NCBI GenBank assembly: GCA_002392915.1
Contig: DGHQ01000044.1
Span: 24,589 to 88,588, forward strand
Source of the DNA: Bacteroidales bacterium UBA3844
GTDB lineage: Bacteria; Bacteroidota; Bacteroidia; Bacteroidales; Paludibacteraceae
DNA: 64,000 nt
Reading direction: 5' to 3'
Shown here: positions 54,861 to 63,947 of the stretch, piece after piece
How positions within the stretch are numbered: position 1 is the first letter of the stretch
How the letters are laid out: the number at the start of each line of letters is the position of its first letter
Made by a program: the position numbers and the translations under genes
Notes under the pieces: generated by a model
Told to the model about the DNA's origin: nothing
The model's input: the letters and a program-made list of their open reading frames with translations, nothing else
Databases searched by the model: none

Positions 54861-54891
54861 TTGTTATAAGAGCAAAAGACTATTATATTTG
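54861..54891 (+). promoter_or_regulatory. Promoter of DUF1573 gene
   Basis: TTG (54861-54863), a 20-base spacer and TATATTTG (54884-54891), about 43 bases before the start codon. Confidence 0.68.
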
Positions 54892-54933
54892 CATTAGAGA
54901 ACGGATTTATTAATATTCTAATAAAATAGAAGT

Positions 54934-55332
54934 ATGAAAAGACTAATTATTACTTTATGCACAGCTTTGATGGCAGCAGTTTCATTTGCAGCCGGTGCTG
55001 GTATAAAGTTCGACGAAATAGTACACAATTTTGGCACATTTGATGAGTCAAAAGGAAAAGTAACTTGCGAATTCAAGTTTACTAACACAGGCTCTGCGCC
55101 ATTAGTGCTACAAGAAGTAAAGGCAAGTTGTGGCTGTACAACTCCAGAGTGGACAAAGACTCCAGTCGCACCAGGCAAGACAGGTGTTGTCAAAGCGACA
55201 TACAACGCAACTGGCCGTCCAGGTGCTTTCAACAAGACTATCACAGTCAAGTCTAACGCTGGTGAAACTAAACTTACCATCAAAGGTGAGGTGTCTAACG
55301 GGAAGAAAGCTCCAGTAGGAGAAGACTTATAA
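54934..55332 (+). CDS. DUF1573 domain secreted protein
   Basis: 132 residues. Signal peptide (about 1-20, ending SFAAG), then one DUF1573 domain (about 22-120), an Ig-like beta sandwich: KFDEIVHNFGTFDESKGKV, FTNTGSAPLVL, the Cys-containing ASCGCTTPEW, and TYNATGRPGAFNKTITV. This is typical for single-domain periplasmic or surface members in Bacteroidetes. The function of the domain is unknown. Transcribed alone. Confidence 0.93.
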   Translation: MKRLIITLCTALMAAVSFAAGAGIKFDEIVHNFGTFDESKGKVTCEFKFTNTGSAPLVLQEVKASCGCTTPEWTKTPVAPGKTGVVKATYNATGRPGAFNKTITVKSNAGETKLTIKGEVSNGKKAPVGEDL

Positions 55333-55353
55333 GAGTTTGTATATAATTTATTA

Positions 55354-55400
55354 AACACAAGAGGGGTTCATGATTGTTCATGACCCCCTTTATTTGTGTT
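55354..55400 (+). terminator. Terminator of DUF1573 gene
   Basis: Long hairpin AACACAA...GGGGTTCATGA-TTGT-TCATGACCCCC...TTGTGTT with one mismatch in the inner stem, 21 bases past the stop. Confidence 0.85.
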
Positions 55401-55500
55401 CTGTTGGAAGCCAATATATATTTTTATTAATTTAAGTATTTATAAATAAATTGATTACATTATTTATTCTTCCCAAAACATTAACCTTTTTTAACATCTT

Positions 55501-55535
55501 TTTCTGCTGATTTGAAATTCTTTGATTTACTTTTG
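55501..55535 (+). promoter_or_regulatory. Promoter of the unrecognised gene and the deiminase gene
   Basis: TACTTTTG (55528-55535) is a perfect -7 box; TTTCTG (55501-55506) about 21 bases upstream may serve as the -33 box. The start codon at 55561 follows after 25 bases. Confidence 0.55.
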
Positions 55536-55560
55536 CTCCAGAATCAAAAAATTAAAGATT

Positions 55561-56244
55561 ATGGAAGAACTAAAAAATTTATTGACTAATCCATTAAAAG
55601 ATACAGACAAAGACATCTCCTTAGTAGAAATACAAAATAAATTTAGACAAATAGCCCAAAAGATATTTAACGATTATAGCATTAAATGTGGAGATAAAAT
55701 TTTTCGACTTGCAGAAATAGAATTCTATTACTACAAGAAGGGCGTTTGGGAAAGCGAATGGAATACGACAACATACTATCGTGAGGAGAAGGATGCAGGA
55801 AAATTGTTTTTTCATTACAGCGGAGTAGATATATGTTTCCAAAGTGATAAAAATGAATTTGGAGGAATTCTAATTAGAAGTCTTATAGAAGTAGATAATA
55901 ATGGTAAATATATGGCACTGCATACAGGTCCATTGTTTTGTGCTAATTTAATGCTTAATTCGTGCGAGAAAGAGTTGCCTATTATTAAAAATGACCATTC
56001 TCTTGGTTATGATGATAAAACAATAAAATCTGATCTTAGATTTGGTGTCAACAAAGAGGCTCAAGAATTTGAAAAAGAAAAGAATATGGAATTATGTTTC
56101 TTCGTCACCCAATATCAATATAATGACAATAACACCCCATTGAATTGGCAAGAAGCTTCGGAAACAGATGTTTGGAATTATAAAACAGGTGATTTGATAC
56201 GTAAAAAAAGATACTATAATAGATTTAAAAATAAAAAATCATGA
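55561..56244 (+). CDS. Unrecognised protein, possible 3-methyladenine-glycosylase-like fold
   Basis: 227 residues from the ATG at 55561, chosen because the upstream in-frame ATG lies before the promoter. No signal peptide, no membrane segment. The middle, RLAEIEFYYYKKG, then KLFFHYSGVDICFQ and GGILIRSLIEVDNNGKYM and HTGPLFCANLML, follows the order of motifs in AAG/MPG DNA-3-methyladenine glycosylases (EIEAYY, HYGMxxC, GVLIRA, GPGKLCxAL). The catalytic Glu of that family would be the one in EIEFYY. The similarity is by eye and weak. The stop overlaps the start of the next gene (ATGA), so the two are surely co-translated. A function for the pair is not apparent. Confidence 0.6.
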   Translation: MEELKNLLTNPLKDTDKDISLVEIQNKFRQIAQKIFNDYSIKCGDKIFRLAEIEFYYYKKGVWESEWNTTTYYREEKDAGKLFFHYSGVDICFQSDKNEFGGILIRSLIEVDNNGKYMALHTGPLFCANLMLNSCEKELPIIKNDHSLGYDDKTIKSDLRFGVNKEAQEFEKEKNMELCFFVTQYQYNDNNTPLNWQEASETDVWNYKTGDLIRKKRYYNRFKNKKS

Positions 56245-57092
56245 CCACCAATATACAAACCCATACAGTATTCTTCTCGGATTTGTTGCCGAAAAAATAT
56301 CCAATATTATATAAAAGCATTGACAAAATACTCAGGGACCACAAAATAGACCATCGACTACTTACAAACACCAAGGACATCTGGTGTCGTGATTATATGC
56401 CAATACAAACAGAATCTGGCAAATTCATCCAATTCACATACAACCCAAGCTATTTGAAAGGTAAAAAGGCATGGGAGGATTCCCGCTCCAATGTAAAAGA
56501 AATTTGCAAATTGAACAACATCGAAGCCACATATTCAAATATAAATTTAGATGGTGGCAATGTTCTTATCTGCGAAGGTCGAGCAATACTAACGGATAGA
56601 ATTTTTGATGAAAATCCAAGTTATGAGAAAGAGACTCTAATAAATGAATTGTCCAAATTGCTGGAATGTGAAATTATAATAATTCCTTCCATAAAAGCAG
56701 ATTATACAGGACACGCAGATGGTATGGTTAGATTTGTGGATAAAAACACTATTTTAGGAAACAAATTGTCCGACGAATACCAATATATTCAAAAGGGGAT
56801 GCAAAATGTCATCAAGCGATATGGTCTAAAATATATAGACGTTCCATTCTTCATCAACAAAAAAGATCCAAAGCACCCAGACAGTGCTATCGGGATATAT
56901 GTGAATTATTTGGAAGTCAATAACTTAATCGTATTGCCGATCTTCGATAGAGAAGAAGACAAACAAGTTGTTGACATTATTCAAAAAACGTTTCCAAACA
57001 AACACATCGAAACAATCAACTATAATGATATCGCACAAGAAGGAGGTCTGTTGAATTGCACTAAATGGGTTGTGAAAAATATCCACGCATAA
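56241..57092 (+). CDS. Agmatine deiminase / peptidyl-arginine deiminase family protein
   Basis: 283 residues, shorter than AguA (about 360-370). The guanidine-modifying-enzyme core is visible: IWCRDYMPIQ (about 47-56), LDGGNVLIC (about 98-106), GHADGMVRFVDK (about 157-168) and the nucleophile Cys in EGGLLNCTKW (about 268-277). It would release ammonia from agmatine or a related guanidine compound. It lacks a signal peptide. The missing 80 residues suggest a special subgroup. It overlaps the unrecognised gene upstream by four bases. No carbamoylputrescine hydrolase is seen nearby. Confidence 0.83.
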   Translation: MTTNIQTHTVFFSDLLPKKYPILYKSIDKILRDHKIDHRLLTNTKDIWCRDYMPIQTESGKFIQFTYNPSYLKGKKAWEDSRSNVKEICKLNNIEATYSNINLDGGNVLICEGRAILTDRIFDENPSYEKETLINELSKLLECEIIIIPSIKADYTGHADGMVRFVDKNTILGNKLSDEYQYIQKGMQNVIKRYGLKYIDVPFFINKKDPKHPDSAIGIYVNYLEVNNLIVLPIFDREEDKQVVDIIQKTFPNKHIETINYNDIAQEGGLLNCTKWVVKNIHA

Positions 57093-57187
57093 ATAGATGA
57101 ATATAGTTTAACAATATGAATCAGTATTTGTTTTTATGATTACGTTTCAAAGAAACCGTGTGAATAAAATTCTATAATTAAAAATAA

Positions 57188-57377
57188 GAGGGTGTATCAA
57201 AATGTAAAATCAAGTTTTTCGAACTTACATTTTGTCACTTTTTATATGAACAAAGCCGTTTCAGAGCTTAAAAATTATAGTTAAGTCTCTGAAACAGCTA
57301 TATTTTTGGAGAATTTAAAAATCAACTTACATTTTGATAGTTTGATTTTTGATAAATTGAGTTTTGATACACCCTCT
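57188..57377. mobile_element. MITE-like element with 16-base terminal inverted repeats
   Basis: A 190-base element with perfect terminal inverted repeats AGAGGGTGTATCAAAA (57188-57203) and TTTTGATACACCCTCT (57362-57377). The interior is itself roughly palindromic: ATCAAAATGTAA near the left end and TTACATTTTGAT near the right, and a central stem GTTTCAGAG / CTCTGAAAC (about 57260-57300). It has no coding capacity. The ends resemble those of IS elements in Bacteroidetes, of which this would be a non-autonomous derivative. No clear target duplication. It sits between convergent genes, where its stem may also serve as terminator. Confidence 0.8.
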
Positions 57378-57397
57378 ACAATTCTGCATTCAGTATT

Positions 57398-59506
57398 CTA
57401 TTTCACTCCGTTTCTCTTCAACAGAGCGTCGATAGTTGGTTCCTGACCACGGAATCTCTTATAAAGTGTCATCGGATGCTCGCTGCCACCCTTCTCCAAC
57501 ACTTCACGACGGAATCTCTCCGCTGTCTGCTGGTTGAAGATTCCTTCTGCCTGGAATGCCGCAAACGCATCAGCATCAAGCACCTCTGCCCATTTGTAAC
57601 CATAGTAGCCGGCTGAATATCCTCCTGAGAAGATATGTGTGAAATTGGCACTCATCAATGCCGACGGTACTGAGTTCAACAACTGTGTCTTCGCCCATGC
57701 CTGTTCCTCAAACTGCTTAACATCTCCTGTGTATGGAGTCTCAAGTGTATGCCATGCCATATCAAGGTAGCCAAATGATAGCTGACGCAATGTGAAATAA
57801 CCAGTGTTGAAATTGGCAGCCTTACGGATCTTCTCAATCAACTCCGCTGGGATCTTCTCTCCCGTCTTATAATGCTTTGCAAACGAATCAAGATACTCTT
57901 TTTCAAGAGCCCAATTTTCCATCAACTGTGATGGCAGCTCCACAAAATCTCTATACACATTTGTGCCCGACAACGATGCAAAACGCGAGTTGGCAACCAT
58001 TCCATGGATTGAATGACCAAATTCATGAAGGAATGTCGTAAGCTCGTCAAATGTCAGTAGCGACGGTTCATTCTCCGTAGGACGAGTGAAATTCATCACA
58101 ATAGAGATATGTGGACGGGAATTTGTACCGTCTTTCTCTATCCACTGTGGCTTAAACTCTGTCATCCACGCTCCACCACTCTTTCCTTCACGCGGATGGA
58201 AATCAGTGTAAAGCACAGCAAGATATTTGCCGTCCTTATCAATCACGTCGAATGCCTCCACTTCTGGATGATAAACCTCTATCTTATCATTTTTCACAAA
58301 TTGCAGTCCATACAATCGCGTCGCCAAACCAAACACTCCCTTCTTCACATTTTCAAGTTCAAGATAAGGCTTGATCTGTTCATCATTAATAGAGTACTCC
58401 TTCTCACGCAATTTCTCAGAATAGTAGCTCCAATCCCATGGCTGGAAATCTGTCTTCGCTACAGGAATAGAATATGAAGCCGCAAAATCCTTCACAGCCT
58501 CAACCTCTTTCAAAGCTGTCGGCTTGTACGCCGCAAGAAGCTCTTCCAGCAATTTATATACGTTCTCTTTATTCTCAGCCATGCGGTGACGCAATATTTT
58601 GTCGGCATGACACTTATATCCTAGCAAATTTGCTATTTTAAGGCGTGTTTCAGTGATTTTTCTGAGCACTTCGATATTGTTGCTATCTCCTGAAGTGGAA
58701 CGTGAATTATATGCCAAATAAATCGTCTTTCTCAACTCACGGTTGTCGGCGTATTTCATAAACGGCACATACGACGGAGCTTTTAATGTGAAGACGTATC
58801 CTTCGAACGTATCCTTCTTAGCCTCCTCCTTAGCCGCATCCAAAATTGCCTGAGGAAGACCGCTTAATTGAGCAATATCCGCAACCTTCAGTTTGTATTC
58901 GTTTGTGGATTTCAATACATTCTGCTGAAACTGTAATGTAAGGGCTGAAAGCTGTTTGCTGAGTTCTGAAAACTCTTTCTGTTTGTCGGCTGGAAGTGTC
59001 GCTCCCATATTCTCAAACGACTCGTATGTCTCTTCAAGAAGTTTCTTCTCTTCAATTGTAAGATTAAGCGTTTCCTTCTTATCATAGATTGCTTTCACAC
59101 GTGCGAAAAGTGTCGCATCCTGATAAATGACGTTGGTGTGCTCCGTCTCCTCAGGAGATATTTCGCCAGCGATATTGTCCATTTCATCGTTGGTTTCCGC
59201 GCTCAACAGGTTATAGAAACAATATTGTATTCTCGACAGCATGTCGCCCGACTCTTCCAAAGCGACAATAGTGTTTTCAAAAGTAGGTGCTTCAGGATTA
59301 TTCTTTATCTTTTCAATCTCCTTTTTATGCTCCTTCATTGCAAGTCGCATAGCCTGAAGATATTCAGACGTAGGATATTGGGAAAATTTCAATGTCTGGT
59401 GAGGAGTGTCGAACACTGTCCACTTCTTGATCAATTCATTCTCATTTACTTGTGCAGTCATAACAAACCAATTTAATAACAATATAATACTAAGTAAATT
59501 TTTCAT
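57398..59506 (-). CDS. M3-family metallopeptidase (oligopeptidase A / Dcp type)
   Basis: 702 residues with a signal peptide (about 1-18, ending VMTAQV), so exported to the periplasm. The zinc motif is HEFGHSIH with His494, Glu495 and His498; the third ligand Glu is about 25-30 residues downstream. This is the length of peptidyl-dipeptidase Dcp and oligopeptidase A. It breaks down short peptides, often by releasing dipeptides from the C terminus in Dcp. Transcribed towards the MITE-like element. No promoter found. Confidence 0.95.
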   Translation of the reverse strand: MKNLLSIILLLNWFVMTAQVNENELIKKWTVFDTPHQTLKFSQYPTSEYLQAMRLAMKEHKKEIEKIKNNPEAPTFENTIVALEESGDMLSRIQYCFYNLLSAETNDEMDNIAGEISPEETEHTNVIYQDATLFARVKAIYDKKETLNLTIEEKKLLEETYESFENMGATLPADKQKEFSELSKQLSALTLQFQQNVLKSTNEYKLKVADIAQLSGLPQAILDAAKEEAKKDTFEGYVFTLKAPSYVPFMKYADNRELRKTIYLAYNSRSTSGDSNNIEVLRKITETRLKIANLLGYKCHADKILRHRMAENKENVYKLLEELLAAYKPTALKEVEAVKDFAASYSIPVAKTDFQPWDWSYYSEKLREKEYSINDEQIKPYLELENVKKGVFGLATRLYGLQFVKNDKIEVYHPEVEAFDVIDKDGKYLAVLYTDFHPREGKSGGAWMTEFKPQWIEKDGTNSRPHISIVMNFTRPTENEPSLLTFDELTTFLHEFGHSIHGMVANSRFASLSGTNVYRDFVELPSQLMENWALEKEYLDSFAKHYKTGEKIPAELIEKIRKAANFNTGYFTLRQLSFGYLDMAWHTLETPYTGDVKQFEEQAWAKTQLLNSVPSALMSANFTHIFSGGYSAGYYGYKWAEVLDADAFAAFQAEGIFNQQTAERFRREVLEKGGSEHPMTLYKRFRGQEPTIDALLKRNGVK

Positions 59507-59582
59507 AGAGCTTGTCTGATGAAATGTCTGATTTTATCTTTTACAATAGGAAAGACACATGGTCTGCCCTACAACGTTGCCG

Positions 59583-59900
59583 TTAATTTTTTTCAATAAC
59601 GACAAGAGACGTTGAACGGACGGCATTGTCACCGACAGAATAATGGACCTCTTTCACTATTCCTTTGACAGGAGAAAAGATTCTGTTATACATCTTCATT
59701 GCCTCAATCGTAGCCAACACGTCGCCCTTCTTTATTTTTGTGCCGACGGGAATAATATCTATCACTTTGCCTGCGATGGGTGGGAAAACCTCTGTTGCAT
59801 GGGTTTCGTTCATCGAGTTATAACACGACGCACGAAACCTATCCTCCCTTACGAAAGTCTTATATTTTATTCCGTCAATTTCTATCTCAATCTGCTTCAT
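59583..59900 (-). CDS. Biotin carboxyl carrier protein subunit
   Basis: 105 residues. The biotin-attachment motif EAMKM (Lys about 72) lies in VLATIEAMKMYNRI, in a typical lipoyl/biotinyl domain (about 35-104). The usual Pro/Ala-rich linker of BCCPs is absent, and the N-terminal 35 residues form a short lead-in. It follows the carboxyltransferase gene by 15 bases and carries carboxy-biotin between subunits of an acyl-CoA carboxylase or decarboxylase complex. Confidence 0.9.
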   Translation of the reverse strand: MKQIEIEIDGIKYKTFVREDRFRASCYNSMNETHATEVFPPIAGKVIDIIPVGTKIKKGDVLATIEAMKMYNRIFSPVKGIVKEVHYSVGDNAVRSTSLVVIEKN

Positions 59901-59915
59901 AAGCTATGATTCAAA

Positions 59916-61451
59916 TTACGCCGGTGTTAGCCCATGCTTCTTATTCGGACGATCCACCGTCTTTCCACTAAGAGAAGCGAACGCATCAATCACACGTCCG
60001 CGTACATCCTGCGGCTCCACAACATCGTCGATATAACCTTTGGCTCCAGCCTCGTAAGGATTAGCGTATTCGCGACGGTACTCTTCCGCCTTCTCCTTCT
60101 TGAACGCCTCCACATCACCGCCATTCTCTACAATAGCCTTTATCTCTTTATGATATAGCACCGAGACCGCACTCTCCGGACCCATGACTGCGATTTCAGC
60201 GGTAGGCAGACAGAAAACATAATCAGCTCCAATATGTCGGCTGCCCAAAGACACATATCCGCCTCCGTATGCTTTTCTAAGCACAACTGTGACCATAGGA
60301 ATTGTAGCCTCAGCATAGGCATAGAATAGTTTTGCTCCATGACGCACAGCTCCGGAATGCTCTCCTTCCACACCGGGAAGACATCCAGGCACATCCATCA
60401 AGGTCAACAGTGGAATATTGAATGCGTCGCAGAAACGAATGAATCGGGAAGCTTTGTCAGCAGCATCCGCATCCAATGCACCTGCAAGGTAATTAGGCTG
60501 GTTTGCCACAACTCCCACCGTCGCTCCATCCATTCTGACAAATCCACATATAATATTAGGAGCGAACAATTCATGTACCTCAAAGAAAGAATCCTTATCC
60601 GCCAGACATTTCACAACCTCACGCACATCATACGGCTCTTTGCCATCAGAAGGAAGAATCGACTCAATAGATATGTTTTTAGGCGAATCCACCGACTTTT
60701 TTGTTTCCGGCTTCACATCAGCACTTTGCGGAAGATAATCAAGAAGACGTCGCACCTGAGCGAGGCAATCCTTCTCATTTTTAGCGAAGAAATGGGCTGT
60801 ACCAGCTTTTTCCGCATGGACTCGGGCTCCTCCCAAATCTTCCTGAGATATAGTTTCTCCCATTACCGTCTCCACGACTGTAGGCCCCGTGAGGAACATC
60901 TTTGATATTCCGTCGACCATAAACACAAAATCCGTCAACGCAGGAGAATAAGCGGCTCCACCTGCACATGGCCCCATCACCACTGAGATCTGAGGCACAA
61001 GACCGGACAACTGAGTGTTGCGATAGAATATCTCTCCATAGCCACACAACGAATCCACTCCATCCTGAATACGCGCTCCGCCAGAATCGTTGATGCCTAT
61101 TATAGGGCAACGCATTTTCGCCGCCAAATCCTGTATCTTTGTTATTTTCCTCGCATGACGCAGTCCGAGGCTTCCTCCAAGCACAGTGAAATCCTGTGCA
61201 AACACACACACGTCTTTTCCACCAATCTTGGCAACTCCACACACGACTCCGTCTCCAGGAGCATCATCGCCATCTTTGTGGACAAACATATCAGTCTCAC
61301 GGAATGTGCCAGCGTCTACCAATATATCTATTCTTTCTCGAGCGGTAAGCAATCCTTTGGCATGTCGTTTTTCAATTGCCGCCTCTCCACCACACATTAA
61401 AGCCCTCTCACGTCTGCTTTCTAATTCTGTGATCTTCTCTTTCATATGCAA
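59916..61451 (-). CDS. Acyl-CoA carboxylase/decarboxylase carboxyltransferase subunit
   Basis: 511 residues, the usual length for propionyl-CoA carboxylase beta / methylmalonyl-CoA decarboxylase alpha (MmdA). Both crotonase-fold halves are present: NDSGGARIQDGVDSLCGYGE and GPCAGGAAYSPALTDFVF in the first; DVPGCLPGVEGEHSGAVRHG and RKAYGGGYVSLGSRHIGADY in the second. It transfers CO2 between biotin and propionyl- or methylmalonyl-CoA, a step in the propionate pathway of Bacteroidales. Start could be Met1 or Met3 (61445). The biotin carboxylase or the membrane decarboxylase beta subunit is not present here, so the direction of the reaction is open. Confidence 0.93.
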   Translation of the reverse strand: MHMKEKITELESRRERALMCGGEAAIEKRHAKGLLTARERIDILVDAGTFRETDMFVHKDGDDAPGDGVVCGVAKIGGKDVCVFAQDFTVLGGSLGLRHARKITKIQDLAAKMRCPIIGINDSGGARIQDGVDSLCGYGEIFYRNTQLSGLVPQISVVMGPCAGGAAYSPALTDFVFMVDGISKMFLTGPTVVETVMGETISQEDLGGARVHAEKAGTAHFFAKNEKDCLAQVRRLLDYLPQSADVKPETKKSVDSPKNISIESILPSDGKEPYDVREVVKCLADKDSFFEVHELFAPNIICGFVRMDGATVGVVANQPNYLAGALDADAADKASRFIRFCDAFNIPLLTLMDVPGCLPGVEGEHSGAVRHGAKLFYAYAEATIPMVTVVLRKAYGGGYVSLGSRHIGADYVFCLPTAEIAVMGPESAVSVLYHKEIKAIVENGGDVEAFKKEKAEEYRREYANPYEAGAKGYIDDVVEPQDVRGRVIDAFASLSGKTVDRPNKKHGLTPA

Positions 61452-61476
61452 TTTCTAATACATTTATGGAGTAGCA

Positions 61477-62580
61477 TCATTTAGGTGCACGCCTATACAG
61501 GAATATGGCGATAAGCAGGAATAAGAAATTTGGAATCCAAACCGCTATTCGTGGGCTCAGGCCTCCACTTATCGCGAATGTGGCCGAAATAGTATCAAAC
61601 AAGATGTATGAAAAGCTCAATGCCAAACCTATACCGAGGTTCATTCCCATTCCTCCCTTCACCTTCTTACTTGCCAATGCGAATCCTATCGTGGTAAGAA
61701 TAAAGGCAGCAAACGGTTGTGAATGACGCTTTTCATATTCAATCTCAAACTCCTGGATACTTCCCACTCCTCGTCTGCGCTGCTTTTCTATATAATGTTC
61801 GAGCTGGGCGTTGGTCATCTGCTGCTGCATCTCTCGATAGACAAAGAAATCTTCTGTATCTACATTCAAAGTCGTATCCTTGCGTTCTCCAGAAGTCATT
61901 GTCTCCTGCATGCCCACAAAATCACGTGTCACCCACTTGCGAAGCTCAAAATGTCCGAGAGTATCATAGTCGGCGAACTGGGCTGTTGTGCGGGAAACAA
62001 GAGTCTTGCCATCAAACTTCTCAAGTGTCATCCTATATGCTCGTTTCAGACTCTTCTCATACGTACCAATGTAAAGGATCACTCCTTTTTCCACCTCAAG
62101 TTGCACATTAGTGGCATTAGTCTCTCGTTTATACGCATTTTTATATTTCGCCAAAAAATCAAGTCGCACCTCATTAGCAGGAGGGATGACAAAACTCGAC
62201 AATATGTATGTCATTACCGCAATCACCGCCGCTGAAATCCAATAAGGCACCATCACTCTATGGAAACTGATTCCAGATGCGAACGTGGCTATAATTTCCG
62301 AATTATTAGCAAGTTGGGATGTTATAAAAATGACAGCGATAAAGGTAATCAAAGGAGAAAGCAAATTAGAGAAATACCATGCGAAATTAACATAGTAGTC
62401 GAAAACAATCTCCTTTAATGTGGCATCTGCCAGCGTATCGATCTTTTCAGATATGTCGAACACAATAGCAACGCTGACGAGCAGGATAATCATCAAAAAA
62501 TATGCTCCCAGAACCTTCTTGATAATATAAAGATCGAGCTTTTTAAGCCAAGGCGACGAGACAAAAGGCAAATTACTCAT
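61477..62580 (-). CDS. LptF/LptG family permease (YjgP/YjgQ)
   Basis: 367 residues. Membrane helices near 20-42, 62-82, 104-126 in the first part and three more in the last 80 residues, enclosing a periplasmic jellyroll-like domain (about 135-275). It forms the membrane part of the LptBFG ABC transporter that extracts lipopolysaccharide from the inner membrane. Bacteroidales often place one member beside tgt, as here (14 bases). Whether LptF or LptG cannot be told. Confidence 0.92.
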   Translation of the reverse strand: MSNLPFVSSPWLKKLDLYIIKKVLGAYFLMIILLVSVAIVFDISEKIDTLADATLKEIVFDYYVNFAWYFSNLLSPLITFIAVIFITSQLANNSEIIATFASGISFHRVMVPYWISAAVIAVMTYILSSFVIPPANEVRLDFLAKYKNAYKRETNATNVQLEVEKGVILYIGTYEKSLKRAYRMTLEKFDGKTLVSRTTAQFADYDTLGHFELRKWVTRDFVGMQETMTSGERKDTTLNVDTEDFFVYREMQQQMTNAQLEHYIEKQRRRGVGSIQEFEIEYEKRHSQPFAAFILTTIGFALASKKVKGGMGMNLGIGLALSFSYILFDTISATFAISGGLSPRIAVWIPNFLFLLIAIFLYRRAPK

Positions 62581-62594
62581 AATCTATTCTGTTT

Positions 62595-63725
62595 TTACAG
62601 TCTGACACTTAATTTCTTAACCATTTCCACCTTCCATGTGGAGAAATCACCGTCAATAATATGCTGGCGTGCCATTTTCACAAGACGCAGATAAAAGGCA
62701 AGATTATGGATAGACGCGATTTGCATAGCCAGAAGTTCATCACTCACAAACAAGTGTCGAAGATAGGCTTTCGTGTAGACCTGGTCGACGAAGCAGTCGC
62801 TTTCAGGATCAAGCGGTGTAAAGTCGTCTTTCCACTTTTGGTTTTTCATATTCATTGTGCCGTTGGCGGTAAACAGCCATCCGTTGCGTCCGTTTCTTGT
62901 AGGCATCACACAGTCGAACATATCCACACCACGCTCTATAGCTTCAAGCAAGTTTGTAGGAGTACCCACACCCATCAAGTAGCGAGGTTTGTCAGTCGGC
63001 AATATTTTGTTGACCACCTCAATCATCTCATACATCACCTCAGCTGGCTCTCCAACAGCAAGCCCTCCGATAGCATAGCCTTCACGGTTTTTGGAAGCCA
63101 CCGTTTCTGCCGCTTTTTCACGTAGATCTTTATAGGTACAACCCTGCACTATTGGGAAGAAAGTTTGGCTGTAGCCATAAAGCGGTTCTGTCTCATCAAA
63201 ATGTTTTAGTCCACGGTCGAGCCAACGCAGTGTCATGTCAAGACTCTTCTTGGCATAGTTGTAGTCGGCAGTGCCGGGAGTACACTCGTCGAGAGCCATA
63301 ATGATATCTGCTCCAATTATACGTTGAGTGTCGACAACATTTTCCGGAGTGAATATATGTTTGGAGCCATCAATATGCGAACGGAAGATACATCCCTCCT
63401 CCGTCAATTTTCTTTGACCAGAAAGAGAAAACACCTGAAATCCGCCACTGTCAGTAAGGATCGGGCGATCCCATCCGTTAAACTTATGCAAGCCACCTGC
63501 TTTACGAAGCACATCCAGACCGGGACGTAGATAAAGATGATAAGTGTTACCCAAAATGATCTGTGCTTTGATATCGTCACGCAATTCACGGGTATGCACA
63601 CCTTTTACAGAGCCAAGCGTACCCACCGGCATAAAGATTGGAGTCTCAATAGTGCCGTGATCTGTTGTGATCACACCCGCACGTGCTTTGCTATTCGGAT
63701 CAGTATATTGAAGATCAAACTTCAT
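62595..63725 (-). CDS. tgt: Queuine tRNA-ribosyltransferase
   Basis: 376 residues. Catalyses exchange of guanine for the queuosine precursor preQ1 at position 34 of GUN-anticodon tRNAs. Typical parts: GNTYHLYLRPG (about 58-68), the active-site LTDSGGFQVFS (about 90-100), MALDECTPG (about 142-150), and the second Asp in MFDCVMPTRNGRNG (about 268-281). The zinc site seen in most bacterial Tgt (CxCxxC) is absent or altered: the corresponding region reads ESDCFVDQVYTKAYLRHLF with only one Cys of the motif clearly in place. It is the first gene of the run with the LptF/G gene. Confidence 0.95.
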   Translation of the reverse strand: MKFDLQYTDPNSKARAGVITTDHGTIETPIFMPVGTLGSVKGVHTRELRDDIKAQIILGNTYHLYLRPGLDVLRKAGGLHKFNGWDRPILTDSGGFQVFSLSGQRKLTEEGCIFRSHIDGSKHIFTPENVVDTQRIIGADIIMALDECTPGTADYNYAKKSLDMTLRWLDRGLKHFDETEPLYGYSQTFFPIVQGCTYKDLREKAAETVASKNREGYAIGGLAVGEPAEVMYEMIEVVNKILPTDKPRYLMGVGTPTNLLEAIERGVDMFDCVMPTRNGRNGWLFTANGTMNMKNQKWKDDFTPLDPESDCFVDQVYTKAYLRHLFVSDELLAMQIASIHNLAFYLRLVKMARQHIIDGDFSTWKVEMVKKLSVRL

Positions 63726-63753
63726 GTTTTCTAAATTTCATTCTATAATTATG

Positions 63754-63784
63754 CAAAGTAACGACTTTTTTGCGAGTTGTGCAA
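63754..63784 (-). promoter_or_regulatory. Promoter of tgt
   Basis: On the minus strand TTG (63784-63782), a 20-base spacer and TTACTTTG (63761-63754), one mismatch from TAnnTTTG. The start codon lies 28 bases downstream. Confidence 0.45.
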
Positions 63785-63947
63785 CTGGAGGGAGGCATCT
63801 GGGATATCATGATTGATTTTTGAGGATTATTAAGGGAGAAATGACCCTTCCATCTACCAGCACAAAACAAAGATGAGAACATATATTTAACGTCAATTCG
63901 ACGAAATTAAAAATAGGAGAAAAATGATAGTTGGAGTGTCATAAATG

